Source of the DNA: Anaerotignum sp.
GTDB lineage: Bacteria > Bacillota > Clostridia > Lachnospirales > Anaerotignaceae
DNA length: 59,514 bases
Direction: 5' to 3'
Assembly: GCF_030625865.1 (NCBI RefSeq)
Contig: NZ_DAOUQB010000018.1
Span: 1-59,514 of the forward strand
Shown: positions 8,653-16,194 of the stretch, piece by piece
Layout of the letters: each line of letters begins with the position of its first letter
How positions within the stretch are numbered: position 1 is the stretch's first letter
Notes under the pieces: model-generated
The model's input: only the letters and a program-made list of their open reading frames with translations
Databases searched by the model: none
Told to the model about the DNA's origin: nothing
Position numbers and translations under genes: made by a program

Positions 8653-8901
8653 ATGGATAAACTAAGACAAGATATTACTATCGGTAGTAATTTAAAAAAG
8701 TTACGTAATAAAAGCAGCTTTACCCAAGAACAGGTTGTATCAAAACTGCAGCTTATGGGTTCTAGTACCACTCGTTCTATTTATTCCAGATACGAAACAG
8801 GAGAGTTGAATATTAAAATAAGCGACTTGGTTTTACTTACCCAAATATTCAAGTGTGATTACAATAATTTTTTTAACGGTATCGCAGTCCCTAAAAAATA
8901 A
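8653..8901 (+). CDS. XRE-family HTH regulator
   Basis: An 82-residue single-domain protein with a Cro/C1-type helix-turn-helix: IGSNLKKLRNKSSFTQEQVV for helices 1-2, then SIYSRYETGELNIKISDLVL. ATG 8653 is chosen because GGAG lies 7 bases upstream; the in-frame ATG at 8641 overlaps a half-operator and has no binding site. It is divergent from the Spo0A-C-like gene and probably binds the palindrome between them (inference). Confidence 0.8.
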   Translation: MDKLRQDITIGSNLKKLRNKSSFTQEQVVSKLQLMGSSTTRSIYSRYETGELNIKISDLVLLTQIFKCDYNNFFNGIAVPKK

Positions 8902-9048
8902 AATAATTCAAGAACGGTGAGTTCCTCCCCGGGAATTAAGGTTTGCATTATTTCGCTTTAAATAAAAAAGACGGAAACAATACGAATTACCCCGTTCTTT
9001 ACATTTTCTATTCTGCTGTTTGCTGGATAAGCGTCCCCTACAGACACA

Positions 9049-9393
9049 TCAGTTAAAACTACCATTATAGCTTAAAGTATTCTTTATTACTGGCAAATGT
9101 GTAATATCCATAGTCTCGTTCCAAGGATTTGCGTTTGTTAAATCATCAATGCTATATGCCATATATCCCTCAAATCCATACACTATTGCAGGTGATTCAA
9201 GTGTCAACATAGATAACTTAAGATTGGTTATATTACGGTTGGAATTATTCAAAGTAACAATTATTATTGTCAGAGCAAACCAAGCAACAATGGCTGCCCA
9301 TTTATAGGTTTTCTTTTTTGCATAATTCTCTCCTTCTTCTAAAAACTCATTGTCTATATTGTTATTTATTTCAAAACCCTTATCCTCTTTCAT
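9049..9393 (-). CDS. Single-pass membrane protein, unknown, perhaps truncated
   Basis: A 114-residue protein with a charged N-terminus (MKEDKGFEINNNID), one transmembrane segment at about residues 32-50 (WAAIVAWFALTIIIVTL), and a short exposed tail ending NPWNETMDITHLPVIKN. That tail looks like the beginning of a larger extracytoplasmic domain, so the gene may be a C-terminally truncated copy. The start has a weak GGAG site. No family recognised. Confidence 0.55.
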   Translation of the reverse strand: MKEDKGFEINNNIDNEFLEEGENYAKKKTYKWAAIVAWFALTIIIVTLNNSNRNITNLKLSMLTLESPAIVYGFEGYMAYSIDDLTNANPWNETMDITHLPVIKNTLSYNGSFN

Positions 9394-9585
9394 AATGCCA
9401 CTCCTTCATATGCAAAATATTTTATAATTTTCTGGTTCTAAAAAGATTCTACCGTGATCACAATGGGTAATGTTTTGCATAACTTTTTTATTGATTCTGC
9501 AAGCCAGTTTCCTTAAAGAATAACACTACAATCTCTTTAATCTATTTCCTCAAAAACCTAGCATGATGCTTATTTGAGATAGTTA

Positions 9586-9924
9586 TCACTTGCCCACCGG
9601 AAAATAATCCCCATCTTCCAGTTGAAATGCTTGACTCTCTTGCACGATCATAGGAAGCCAACCATTCATCTCCACATATACAATTTGCGATCCATTTATT
9701 CCTTGAACCATATAGCGTGATATCCATTCAAAATCATGATAGGAATGATATCCGATACCCACAAGCTCAATGGAAGTAAATTCATATTGTGGATAATGGG
9801 TGTGAATATAATGGCTTGCAGTCATCTTTGCAAGCACAGACCGGATGGGTGTGGCCAGATAGATAATAACTCCTAGAAATATAATTAAAACCATAAAAAA
9901 AGTCTTGGCCTTTGTTTTTTTCAT
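9586..9924 (-). CDS. Small membrane-anchored protein, unknown (YfjL/DUF3139-like style)
   Basis: A 112-residue product with an N-terminal hydrophobic anchor at about residues 8-29 and an exterior domain of about 80 residues rich in aromatic residues (HTHYPQYEFTSIELV, YHDFEWISRYMVQG). Its size and layout resemble YfjL or DUF3139 small secreted proteins of Firmicutes, but no diagnostic motif is seen. The start is preceded by AGGAGGT at a good distance. Function unknown. Confidence 0.55.
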   Translation of the reverse strand: MKKTKAKTFFMVLIIFLGVIIYLATPIRSVLAKMTASHYIHTHYPQYEFTSIELVGIGYHSYHDFEWISRYMVQGINGSQIVYVEMNGWLPMIVQESQAFQLEDGDYFPVGK

Positions 9925-9963
9925 TCCTATATGTACCTCCTCAAAAACAAAAAATAATTTCCC

Positions 9964-10089
9964 TTAATTGTTTTTATCATCTTTTAGGTATTTTAACATA
10001 CATTTGATTCCCAATATAGCAAGTAGAATTCCTAACCCATAAATAATCAAGGTTGGAATTAAGTACAAAATTGGATATATTGAACCCAT
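9964..10089 (-). CDS. 41-residue membrane peptide
   Basis: ATG 10089 follows TAGGAGGTTTTGTA, an excellent ribosome binding site. It encodes MGSIYPILYLIPTLIIYGLG, then a further hydrophobic stretch and a charged tail (KYLKDDKNN). One long or two short transmembrane helices are expected. It lies upstream of the 9586 gene on the same strand and may be co-transcribed. Function unknown; the binding site is the main evidence that it is real. Confidence 0.6.
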   Translation of the reverse strand: MGSIYPILYLIPTLIIYGLGILLAILGIKCMLKYLKDDKNN

Positions 10090-10291
10090 TACAAAACCTC
10101 CTATCAAAGATAAACCCATTAACAAATGTATCATATTATTCCAATAAATTCCATATTTTTTTGTAAAATAAAAAATTCCTTTATCCCCTATATTAAAAAA
10201 GTTTTGACAAAGCCACGAAGTCTTTTGTTATTTATAACTATATCCGTTCTTGGCATTAATGACATTTACATTTTTTATCTTTCTGTACACT

Positions 10292-10325
10292 AAAAAAGCA
10301 CCTGTTATAAACAAGTGCATTTTTA
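10292..10325 (-). terminator. Terminator of the M3-SLH peptidase gene
   Basis: The hairpin AAGCACCTGTT / AACAAGTGCATT with T/A-rich flanks lies about 55 bases past the stop codon at 10378. Confidence 0.6.
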
Positions 10326-10377
10326 CTAGTATTTTCTTGAAAAAAGTGGTTCAGGAATAACCCTATCCCTGCCTACC

Positions 10378-12645
10378 TCAACATAAAAGCTTATCCAGTC
10401 TATAAATAACAGAAGAAACTTCTGCACGAGTGGCAATCTGCTGAGGGTTAAAACAATTATTTTCATTACCATACATTAATTTTGATTCCTCTACGAAAGA
10501 AACTGCATCTTTGGCCCAAACATCTATCTGATTACTATCCGCAAATTTTTCGGACTCTGTAACTGTAATATCCCTGCCTGTTTGCTCAACATATTTATAC
10601 AGCATTACTGCAAGTTCCTCCCGTGTTATGGTAGAACTTGGACTTGCATCACCACTTTCGGTCAATAGATTATTTGCATCTGCCCATACTATGTATAAAC
10701 TGTAATTTGTGGTTAAATCCTCCACCGAATTTTCCAACTTTAATCCAACTACCTCTGCATCAACGGCTTTTCCCAACATCAATACATACATTCCTAATGT
10801 AGCGCTTTTATCTGGCTCAAACTTTTTATCTCCTGTACCCCTTGCAATTCCTTCATCGGCCAAAGCCTCAATAGAATCTCTAGCCCAGTGATTGGCTATA
10901 TCACTAAAAACAGGCTTCTCTACTTTCTTAAGCTCAATCCCATCAACAACTTCACCTAACGAATGGGCGAGCTCCTTTATCGTTGCCTCATCAAATGTGT
11001 TTCCAAAGCCTAAGTCTGAAAGAGTCTGCATATATGTATCGGCCTGCTCTCTGTTGACTAACTGCAAATATCTTTCTTTTGCTTCTTCAAAGTCTGTTTG
11101 TGCTTGCATCCAAAGCTCCCATGCCGGAATCATAGATACGGCATAGCTTATATAGTATAGCGGATCTGTGAAATTATGAATCGTTTCTGTCCAAGCATAT
11201 GACTCACCTAATTCTGCGTCAGAATATCCACTTGTCGGCGTATAACCGTACTCTAAACAAAGATTGTAGTATAATTGATTCATTTGGGATAACGTCATAT
11301 CAGGATGATGATATATAATCTGCTGAAATTCATCATGCATACATCCATCAATAATGCTTCTAATCCAACTTTTAAGTAATTTTATCTTAAGCAAATCAGT
11401 ACATTTGTCATCGCCAATCATGTCATCATAAAAATCATAAAACAAAAGTTCCAATCCTTGGGAATCTATTTCTGACAATTCCAACATCGGCAAAATATCT
11501 CTGGAGATAAAAAATCTATTATAATGCCCTGTTTCATGAACCAATATCCATACATCATTAAAATCTCCGTAAGGTTTATTGAACATAAATGGAACATTAT
11601 AATCCAGTAATAAAGATGTAAACCCGGTATCCGCCTTATTATCATCTGCTCCAATATCATAAAAACCGTGATCATACATATAGTTAAAACTTTCAAGTAA
11701 TTCAGGAAATTCTTTTTCAATAACTCCCTTTTCTCGGGAAATCAGTGTTTCAGGAGAATAGTCTAACTCATTCAAACTACTAAAATCTATATTGGTAATT
11801 ATCTCGTTTAACTTTTTATTTATTGGAGCGATATACTCCTTAACTAAAGTCGACAACGCTGTCACATCTTCCGAAGTAAAATCTCTAAAATAAGTATTCT
11901 CATAACAATAGTCTGTATAGCTTTCATATCCACAAAGCCTTGCAATCTTTGCTCGTGTTTTAACAAGATTTATATAAACTTCGCCTAGGGCAGAATTTTT
12001 ATTTTTATGGATTTCTCTAATAGCATCTTTATATATGTCTTCCGGAAGCTTTGCATTCTTAATTCCATCTAAAGTCATTGCTTCCCCATTTACAACTGCC
12101 GTATACTCCTTATTTGCAGTTTTATAATATTGGTTTATAAACTCTTTTTCCGCAGACATTAAAGAACTCAGCTCAACATCATCCGCACCAGCATCTACTT
12201 GTTGTAATATGTATGTTAACTCGCTTTCATCTAACACATCATAAACAGTACCTGCACACGGAGATTCCAAAATGATTTCTAAAGTGTCAGCTAAAGAATG
12301 TAAAATTTCCGTGTCAAGATTAAAAGAGTATAAATACTCCTCATTATATGTTGCATCTGAAGCATCCTTAGATTGCAATATTACTGCCAAAGTATATTGG
12401 GTATTAACACGATACCAAAAATCAACAAGTTTGCTGATCAAACTTTCAACGGAACTGTAATTATTCTTGTCCGCCGCTTGCGTAATAACCAAATCGGTAA
12501 CTTTATAAAATTCTGCTGGATCCACATGCTCATATTCAATTTCAGAATAGTTAATATCGGCATGTTCTGCAGCAAAAACCGTTGAAGAAAACGTTGATAT
12601 CGTAAATACCATCGCCAGCAACAGGGATACAATTCTTTTCTTCAT
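10378..12645 (-). CDS. Secreted M3-like zinc peptidase with three SLH modules
   Basis: A 755-residue exported metallopeptidase held on the cell surface. The start shows a signal peptide (KKRIVSLLLAMVFTISTFSS..AA, cleavage near residue 27). The catalytic part (about 190-560) carries HETGH (about 370-374) and a downstream Glu in LSEIDSQG (about 392), the HExxH...E zinc pattern of peptidase family M3 (oligoendopeptidase F/thimet type). Residues 580-752 hold three S-layer homology modules (FSDIANHWARDSIEALADEG; WADANNLL; FADSNQIDVWAKDAV), which bind cell-wall polysaccharide. ATG 12645 has GGAGG upstream. M3 enzymes are usually cytosolic, so a surface-anchored form is notable. It may supply peptides for the amino-acid fermentation genes nearby (inference). 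Confidence 0.85.
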   Translation of the reverse strand: MKKRIVSLLLAMVFTISTFSSTVFAAEHADINYSEIEYEHVDPAEFYKVTDLVITQAADKNNYSSVESLISKLVDFWYRVNTQYTLAVILQSKDASDATYNEEYLYSFNLDTEILHSLADTLEIILESPCAGTVYDVLDESELTYILQQVDAGADDVELSSLMSAEKEFINQYYKTANKEYTAVVNGEAMTLDGIKNAKLPEDIYKDAIREIHKNKNSALGEVYINLVKTRAKIARLCGYESYTDYCYENTYFRDFTSEDVTALSTLVKEYIAPINKKLNEIITNIDFSSLNELDYSPETLISREKGVIEKEFPELLESFNYMYDHGFYDIGADDNKADTGFTSLLLDYNVPFMFNKPYGDFNDVWILVHETGHYNRFFISRDILPMLELSEIDSQGLELLFYDFYDDMIGDDKCTDLLKIKLLKSWIRSIIDGCMHDEFQQIIYHHPDMTLSQMNQLYYNLCLEYGYTPTSGYSDAELGESYAWTETIHNFTDPLYYISYAVSMIPAWELWMQAQTDFEEAKERYLQLVNREQADTYMQTLSDLGFGNTFDEATIKELAHSLGEVVDGIELKKVEKPVFSDIANHWARDSIEALADEGIARGTGDKKFEPDKSATLGMYVLMLGKAVDAEVVGLKLENSVEDLTTNYSLYIVWADANNLLTESGDASPSSTITREELAVMLYKYVEQTGRDITVTESEKFADSNQIDVWAKDAVSFVEESKLMYGNENNCFNPQQIATRAEVSSVIYRLDKLLC

Positions 12646-12699
12646 CAAAATTTTTCCTCCGTTTCAAAACTTATCTCTTTGTCAGAAATTTTTTTATCT

Positions 12700-12868
12700 C
12701 TTCCTACAAATTGAATCGGTCAGCGAATAAAACTCTGTCAATTCACCAGGTTCATATGTGATGTCAGCGTAATGAATCTTGACATGCTCAAAGCATACAT
12801 TGGTAAAGAAAACATGGATACAGAAAATACCATAGCTAGAAACAGGGCTGTCATTCTTTTTTTATCAT
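12700..12868 (-). pseudogene. N-terminal remnant of a paralogue of the M3-SLH peptidase
   Basis: After GGAGG and ATG 12868, the strand reads a signal peptide one frame away (LFLAMVFSVSMFSLPMYA). In yet another frame comes EHVKIHYADITYEPGELTEF, which parallels EHADINYSEIEYEHVDPAEF in the intact protein. At least two frameshifts occur, and everything after about 55 codons is gone. The decayed duplicate sits directly upstream of the living copy. Confidence 0.7.
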
Positions 12869-12875
12869 ATTGTTT

Positions 12876-13147
12876 CCTCCCAGTATAATAATCTAAAAGT
12901 GCACTAACATTACTATTCCATTATATAAAGTGATTCAAGCATCAATAAAATGGTTAATTTATAATACTAACTTATAAAATAATACCTGAAATGTCAACAA
13001 AATTCGACCATTTTCGCCCAAAAAATGGATTGAATAACGAATTTTATCCCATTCAAATATTAATTTTCTTCTACGCTTTTAAGCTTAAAATAAAAAGTAT
13101 TTGGTCATCTCAATAGGAATATCTGATTTTTTCAAAAAACAAAATAA
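12876..13147. other. AT-rich intergenic stretch
   Basis: About 270 bases with no recognisable gene, repeat or RNA. It probably holds the promoter of the former tandem peptidase genes; no clear -35/-10 pair stands out among the many AT-rich candidates. Confidence 0.4.
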
Positions 13148-13188
13148 AAAAGGACGGAAATTTTTTTTAAAAAATTATTCCGCCTTTT
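13148..13188 (-). terminator. Terminator of the SSAT-like acetyltransferase gene
   Basis: AAAAGGACGGAA and TTCCGCCTTTT form a stem around an AT-rich loop, with T's on the reverse strand. It lies about 57 bases after the stop at 13245. Confidence 0.7.
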
Positions 13189-13244
13189 CAAAATTAGTCG
13201 TAAATTTTCATCCTGAGCAAATGTACATTATGGATATTCCCATA

Positions 13245-13724
13245 TTATTCAGCCAGATCTTTAAGGGTGTTCCCAGCAATGCGATAAACCGTCCAATCAC
13301 TCATAGGTTCGGCACCAAGGGATAGATAGAAATCTATGCTGGGCTTATTCCAATCAAGACACCACCACTCTAACCTGCCACACCCACGGGCAACCGCTAT
13401 TTTCGCAAGTTCCTTCAACAATGCCTTTCCATAATTTTTCCCCCTATATTCCGGCAAAACATATAAATCCTCTAAATATATTCCTGCACGGCCTAGGAAC
13501 GTAGAGAAGTTATGAAAAAACAGCGCAAAACCAACTTCTTTTCCCTCTTCCATGGCAAAAATCACTTCTGCTTTTTTCTTTTCGAATATCCATTCCTGAA
13601 TCAATTCTTCCGTGGCAATCACTTCACCTAACATCTTTTCGTATGTCGCAAGCTCTTTTATAAAGTATAAAATCTTTGCGCCATCTTTTTCGTCTGCAAA
13701 TCGAAAACCTAATTCTCTTTTCAT
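13245..13724 (-). CDS. GNAT acetyltransferase, diamine (SSAT-like) type
   Basis: A 159-residue GNAT enzyme that transfers acetyl from acetyl-CoA to an amine. The acetyl-CoA loop is LPEYRGKNYGKALL, and the C-terminal block LEWWCLDWNKPSIDFYLSLG is very like spermidine/spermine or thialysine N-acetyltransferases, including the WN..SIDFY segment. ATG 13724 (MKRELGFRFADEKDG) is chosen because GGAAC/AGAG precedes it and family N-termini begin here; an upstream frame extension to 13820 is hydrophobic and unlike the family. The true substrate may be a polyamine or a lysine analogue. Confidence 0.8.
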   Translation of the reverse strand: MKRELGFRFADEKDGAKILYFIKELATYEKMLGEVIATEELIQEWIFEKKKAEVIFAMEEGKEVGFALFFHNFSTFLGRAGIYLEDLYVLPEYRGKNYGKALLKELAKIAVARGCGRLEWWCLDWNKPSIDFYLSLGAEPMSDWTVYRIAGNTLKDLAE

Positions 13725-13900
13725 CTCTCGTTCCTTTCTTTTAACCTCAAATTCAACTATATATAAGGATATTTTACCATAATATTCCGTTATAGTAAAA
13801 CACAGTAGCACGGTAAACAAAATGGGGATACCTTAATGAAATAACTAACTGAATTTTCAACATATTTAAAAAACAAAGGGATACTTGGTCTATTGTCAAA

Positions 13901-14389
13901 TTATTTATTGAAATTCTTACTTCTTATACAATCTATAAGAATGCTGTATACGGTTTCACAAAAGCCTTCATCCTGATACCTTTCTTTTTCTGTGATTGTC
14001 CCTTGCAAATCTTGCACCAATTTTTCAACCATGTGCCTACAAGAGCTGTTTTTATCATTAATTGCAATCTCCAGCTGCATAATCCCCATATCCCCGGCTG
14101 TTAGCAAAACACTCTGCAAAAGCTTTCTCCCAATCTGTCTGCCTCTTTCCTCTGATTTTACAGCAATTTGCCAAATAAATATTTTTCGTTTTTCTGCGGA
14201 CAGGAGTGCTCCGATGTATCCCAAAACTTGACCATTCTCCTCTGCTACAAGACAAGTGGACGGAAAATACTTTCCAAGCATCCAATAAATATAATTATTA
14301 TATGATGCCACAAAAGGCTCCCCCTGTATTAAAATCTCTCTTACGGCCTTGATATCTTCTTTTTTTTACGTTCTAATGTACAAAAGCAT
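13901..14389 (-). pseudogene. GNAT acetyltransferase with an in-frame TAA at codon 8
   Basis: A GNAT domain with YIYWMLGKYFPSTCLVAEEN, IFIWQIAVKSEERGRQIGRK and LEIAINDKNSS resembles EctA-type diaminobutyrate acetyltransferases and related GNATs. An ATG at 14389 (binding site GGGAGAGG) reads MLLYIRT, then TAA at 14368-14366, then KKEDIKAVREILIQGEPFV in the same frame, which is a proper GNAT N-terminus. So a single nonsense codon interrupts the natural frame. Translation could restart at GTG 14311, which happens to follow GGGGGAG, giving 136 residues without the first helix. Probably inactive or impaired. Confidence 0.65.
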
Positions 14390-14416
14390 CCTCTCCCTTA
14401 AATACTCACTTTTCTT

Positions 14417-14660
14417 CTACATTTGTAAATTTTCACCATACCAAATCAATACACAAAGGGTAGAGAATACAAATAATATAAGGCTAAATGAAACAATGTA
14501 CCCACCAAAGGCACCTGCCACCTCTTGGAATGCAATTGATGCTACGATGTATATTGTTGCCATAAAAGGAACTAGTTTTTCAGTAAAGCTACCGAGCCTC
14601 TTAACTCCTCCGATTACAACGATACCTGTAATTACCATAACAGCTAATATGTTGTCAACT
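14417..14660 (-). pseudogene. AGCS-family Na+/alanine symporter remnant
   Basis: The 73-codon frame MVITGIVVIGGVKRLGSFTE...KLVPFMATIYIVAS matches the central 'GGLKRISxVxEKVVPFMA' block of AGCS symporters; compare the intact gene at 24190-25623. It then jumps to a late segment, AFGGYIVSFSLILFVFSTL. Roughly 85% of the protein is missing, including the N-terminal signature, so this is a deletion product. Confidence 0.75.
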
Positions 14661-14746
14661 AAAAAATTCTTCTTTGCTCTTTAAAAAAGGGCGTGGCAAA
14701 TTAACTAGGCTAAATTAGAAAGCCCAGCTAGATTGTTTTGATGCGA

Positions 14747-15045
14747 TTAGGCAGCGTAAGACTCTAAGACTCTGGCATAGTAAATTCTAAGGAACTTATT
14801 CATGGCTGCCACTTTTGCAACCATTTTAGGTTTTCCTTGGGCTTCTTTCTTTAGCATAAAATCAAATACAGCGGTATCTTTCTTTGGTGGCTTCAATTTC
14901 AATGCCATCATTGCCTCAAAGCATAATTTTCTCAACTGAGACGAGCCACGCTTAGAAATATGTCGTTTTGTTCCATCGTATATACCAGATTTATTTGGTG
15001 GGGCATCAAGGCCGGCATAGGCAACAAGAGCACTTCCGCTATGAA
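14747..15045 (-). mobile_element. IS110-family transposase, 3' fragment
   Basis: An uninterrupted reverse frame reads SALVAYAGLDAPPNKSG, HISKRGSSQLRKLCFEA, and a tail with MNKFLRIYYARVLES. This is the C-terminal Transposase_20 domain of IS110/IS1111 elements, which includes the conserved AGLxP and SKRGxxxLRxxL motifs. The N-terminal DEDD catalytic domain (about 200 residues) is absent. At about 15050 it joins DNA carrying an unrelated GGGAGG-ATG start. Confidence 0.8.
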
Positions 15046-15174
15046 AGCATCGTACATCAAACGAACCTCCCTTCCTTTAAAATAACAAAATTCAAGAATA
15101 TTTCATTGCAAAATCCTATCAAATTTAAGTTAACTTATATAACCCTTTTTAACAATGCAAAAAAAGTAAAAAAG

Positions 15175-15203
15175 TTGCCATAAATTTTTCTTTTTGCTAT
15201 AAT
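15175..15203 (+). promoter_or_regulatory. Sigma-A promoter of the XRE-cupin regulator
   Basis: TTGCCA (15175-15180), 17 bases and TATAAT (15198-15203) form a near-consensus promoter 57 bases upstream of the regulator ATG at 15260. Confidence 0.7.
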
Positions 15204-15259
15204 AAAAGCATTTGAAATAGCATTTTATAACCATACTTCGTAAGGCAGAGGAGATTGAA

Positions 15260-15811
15260 ATGTATAGTATACCGCCGGATATCGGAAAAGAAATGAAAAG
15301 AATACGAACAGAAATGAGAATCAGCCTTGATACCGCAGCCAGACTTACGGGTGTTTCTAAGGCTATGCTTGGACAGATCGAAAGAGGAGAATCTGTCCCT
15401 ACCATATCAACCCTTTGGAAAATATCAACCGGATATAAAGTTACTTTTTCCAATTTTATTTCTCAGCCATCAGATGAAAATAACATATTAAGTATTGGTG
15501 ATATCTATCCAATTAAAGAGGAAAATGGAGAAATGCTCCTCTACAATATTTTCCCCTTTGATCCTATTTCAGGTTTGGACTTTTTGCAAATACACATGAA
15601 CCCCCATTGTCGGCATGTGTCTTTTCCACATACAAACGTATTAAACGAATACATTGTTGTAATTAAAGGACAGTTGGAAATGACAATAAACGAAAATGTA
15701 TATTTATTAAAAGAAGGCGATGCCATGTCCTTTCATGGAGATGTGAACCATATCTATGCTAACCCTTCCAATGATGAAACTATATTCCATAATATAATCA
15801 GATATAAATGA
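15260..15811 (+). CDS. XRE HTH - cupin transcriptional regulator
   Basis: A 183-residue protein with an XRE helix-turn-helix at residues 9-65 (SLDTAARLTGVSKAMLGQIE, then VPTISTLWKIS) and a C-terminal cupin_2 barrel at about 108-180 (SFPHTNVLNEYIVVIKGQLE, GDAMSFHGDVNHIYAN). This PuuR/SinR-like type senses a small ligand in the barrel. GCAGAGGAG precedes the ATG. It lies 380 bases upstream of the glycyl radical enzyme on the same strand and is its likely regulator (inference from position). Confidence 0.88.
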   Translation: MYSIPPDIGKEMKRIRTEMRISLDTAARLTGVSKAMLGQIERGESVPTISTLWKISTGYKVTFSNFISQPSDENNILSIGDIYPIKEENGEMLLYNIFPFDPISGLDFLQIHMNPHCRHVSFPHTNVLNEYIVVIKGQLEMTINENVYLLKEGDAMSFHGDVNHIYANPSNDETIFHNIIRYK

Positions 15812-16042
15812 AAAATGTTGAAAGTGGCAGAGAACAATATAAATGTTCTTTGCTCTTTTTTTGTTAAGTCACCATTAAATTATAAAAATAATTTACTCAC
15901 CCCTTAGTTTTTAAATCTTATAGCAGCATTTCTTTTCATTTTTCGCAACTTTCTACATTATGCGATAAAATATTTTTTATGTATTTCTCATAAAAATCAC
16001 TAAGTTTTTTAAAAATAATTATAGATATTGCAAGTATTTATA

Positions 16043-16073
16043 TTGACATTTCTGTAAATCTGTGTCATATTAA
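16043..16073 (+). promoter_or_regulatory. Candidate promoter of the glycyl radical enzyme operon
   Basis: TTGACA at 16043-16048 is a perfect -35 box. CATATT (17-base spacing) or TATTAA (19-base spacing) could serve as -10. The start codon lies 120 bases further on, leaving a leader that contains the palindromes at 16087-16130. Confidence 0.5.
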
Positions 16074-16086
16074 AAATAGATTTTGA

Positions 16087-16130
16087 GCGTTATAGCATAC
16101 ATATATATTTTAAAATATTCGTTATAACGC
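16087..16130 (+). promoter_or_regulatory. Candidate operator: paired GCGTTATA / TATAACGC sites
   Basis: GCGTTATA (16087-16094) and TATAACGC (16123-16130) form an inverted pair. The second is part of the perfect palindrome CGTTATAACG (16120-16129). They lie just downstream of the likely promoter, where a bound repressor such as the XRE-cupin protein would block transcription. Confidence 0.5.
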
Positions 16131-16194
16131 AAAGTTTTAAATAATATTTCTATTGTTGTTCTCGTTTATTTCATTTCAAATTAGGAGGGTCACT

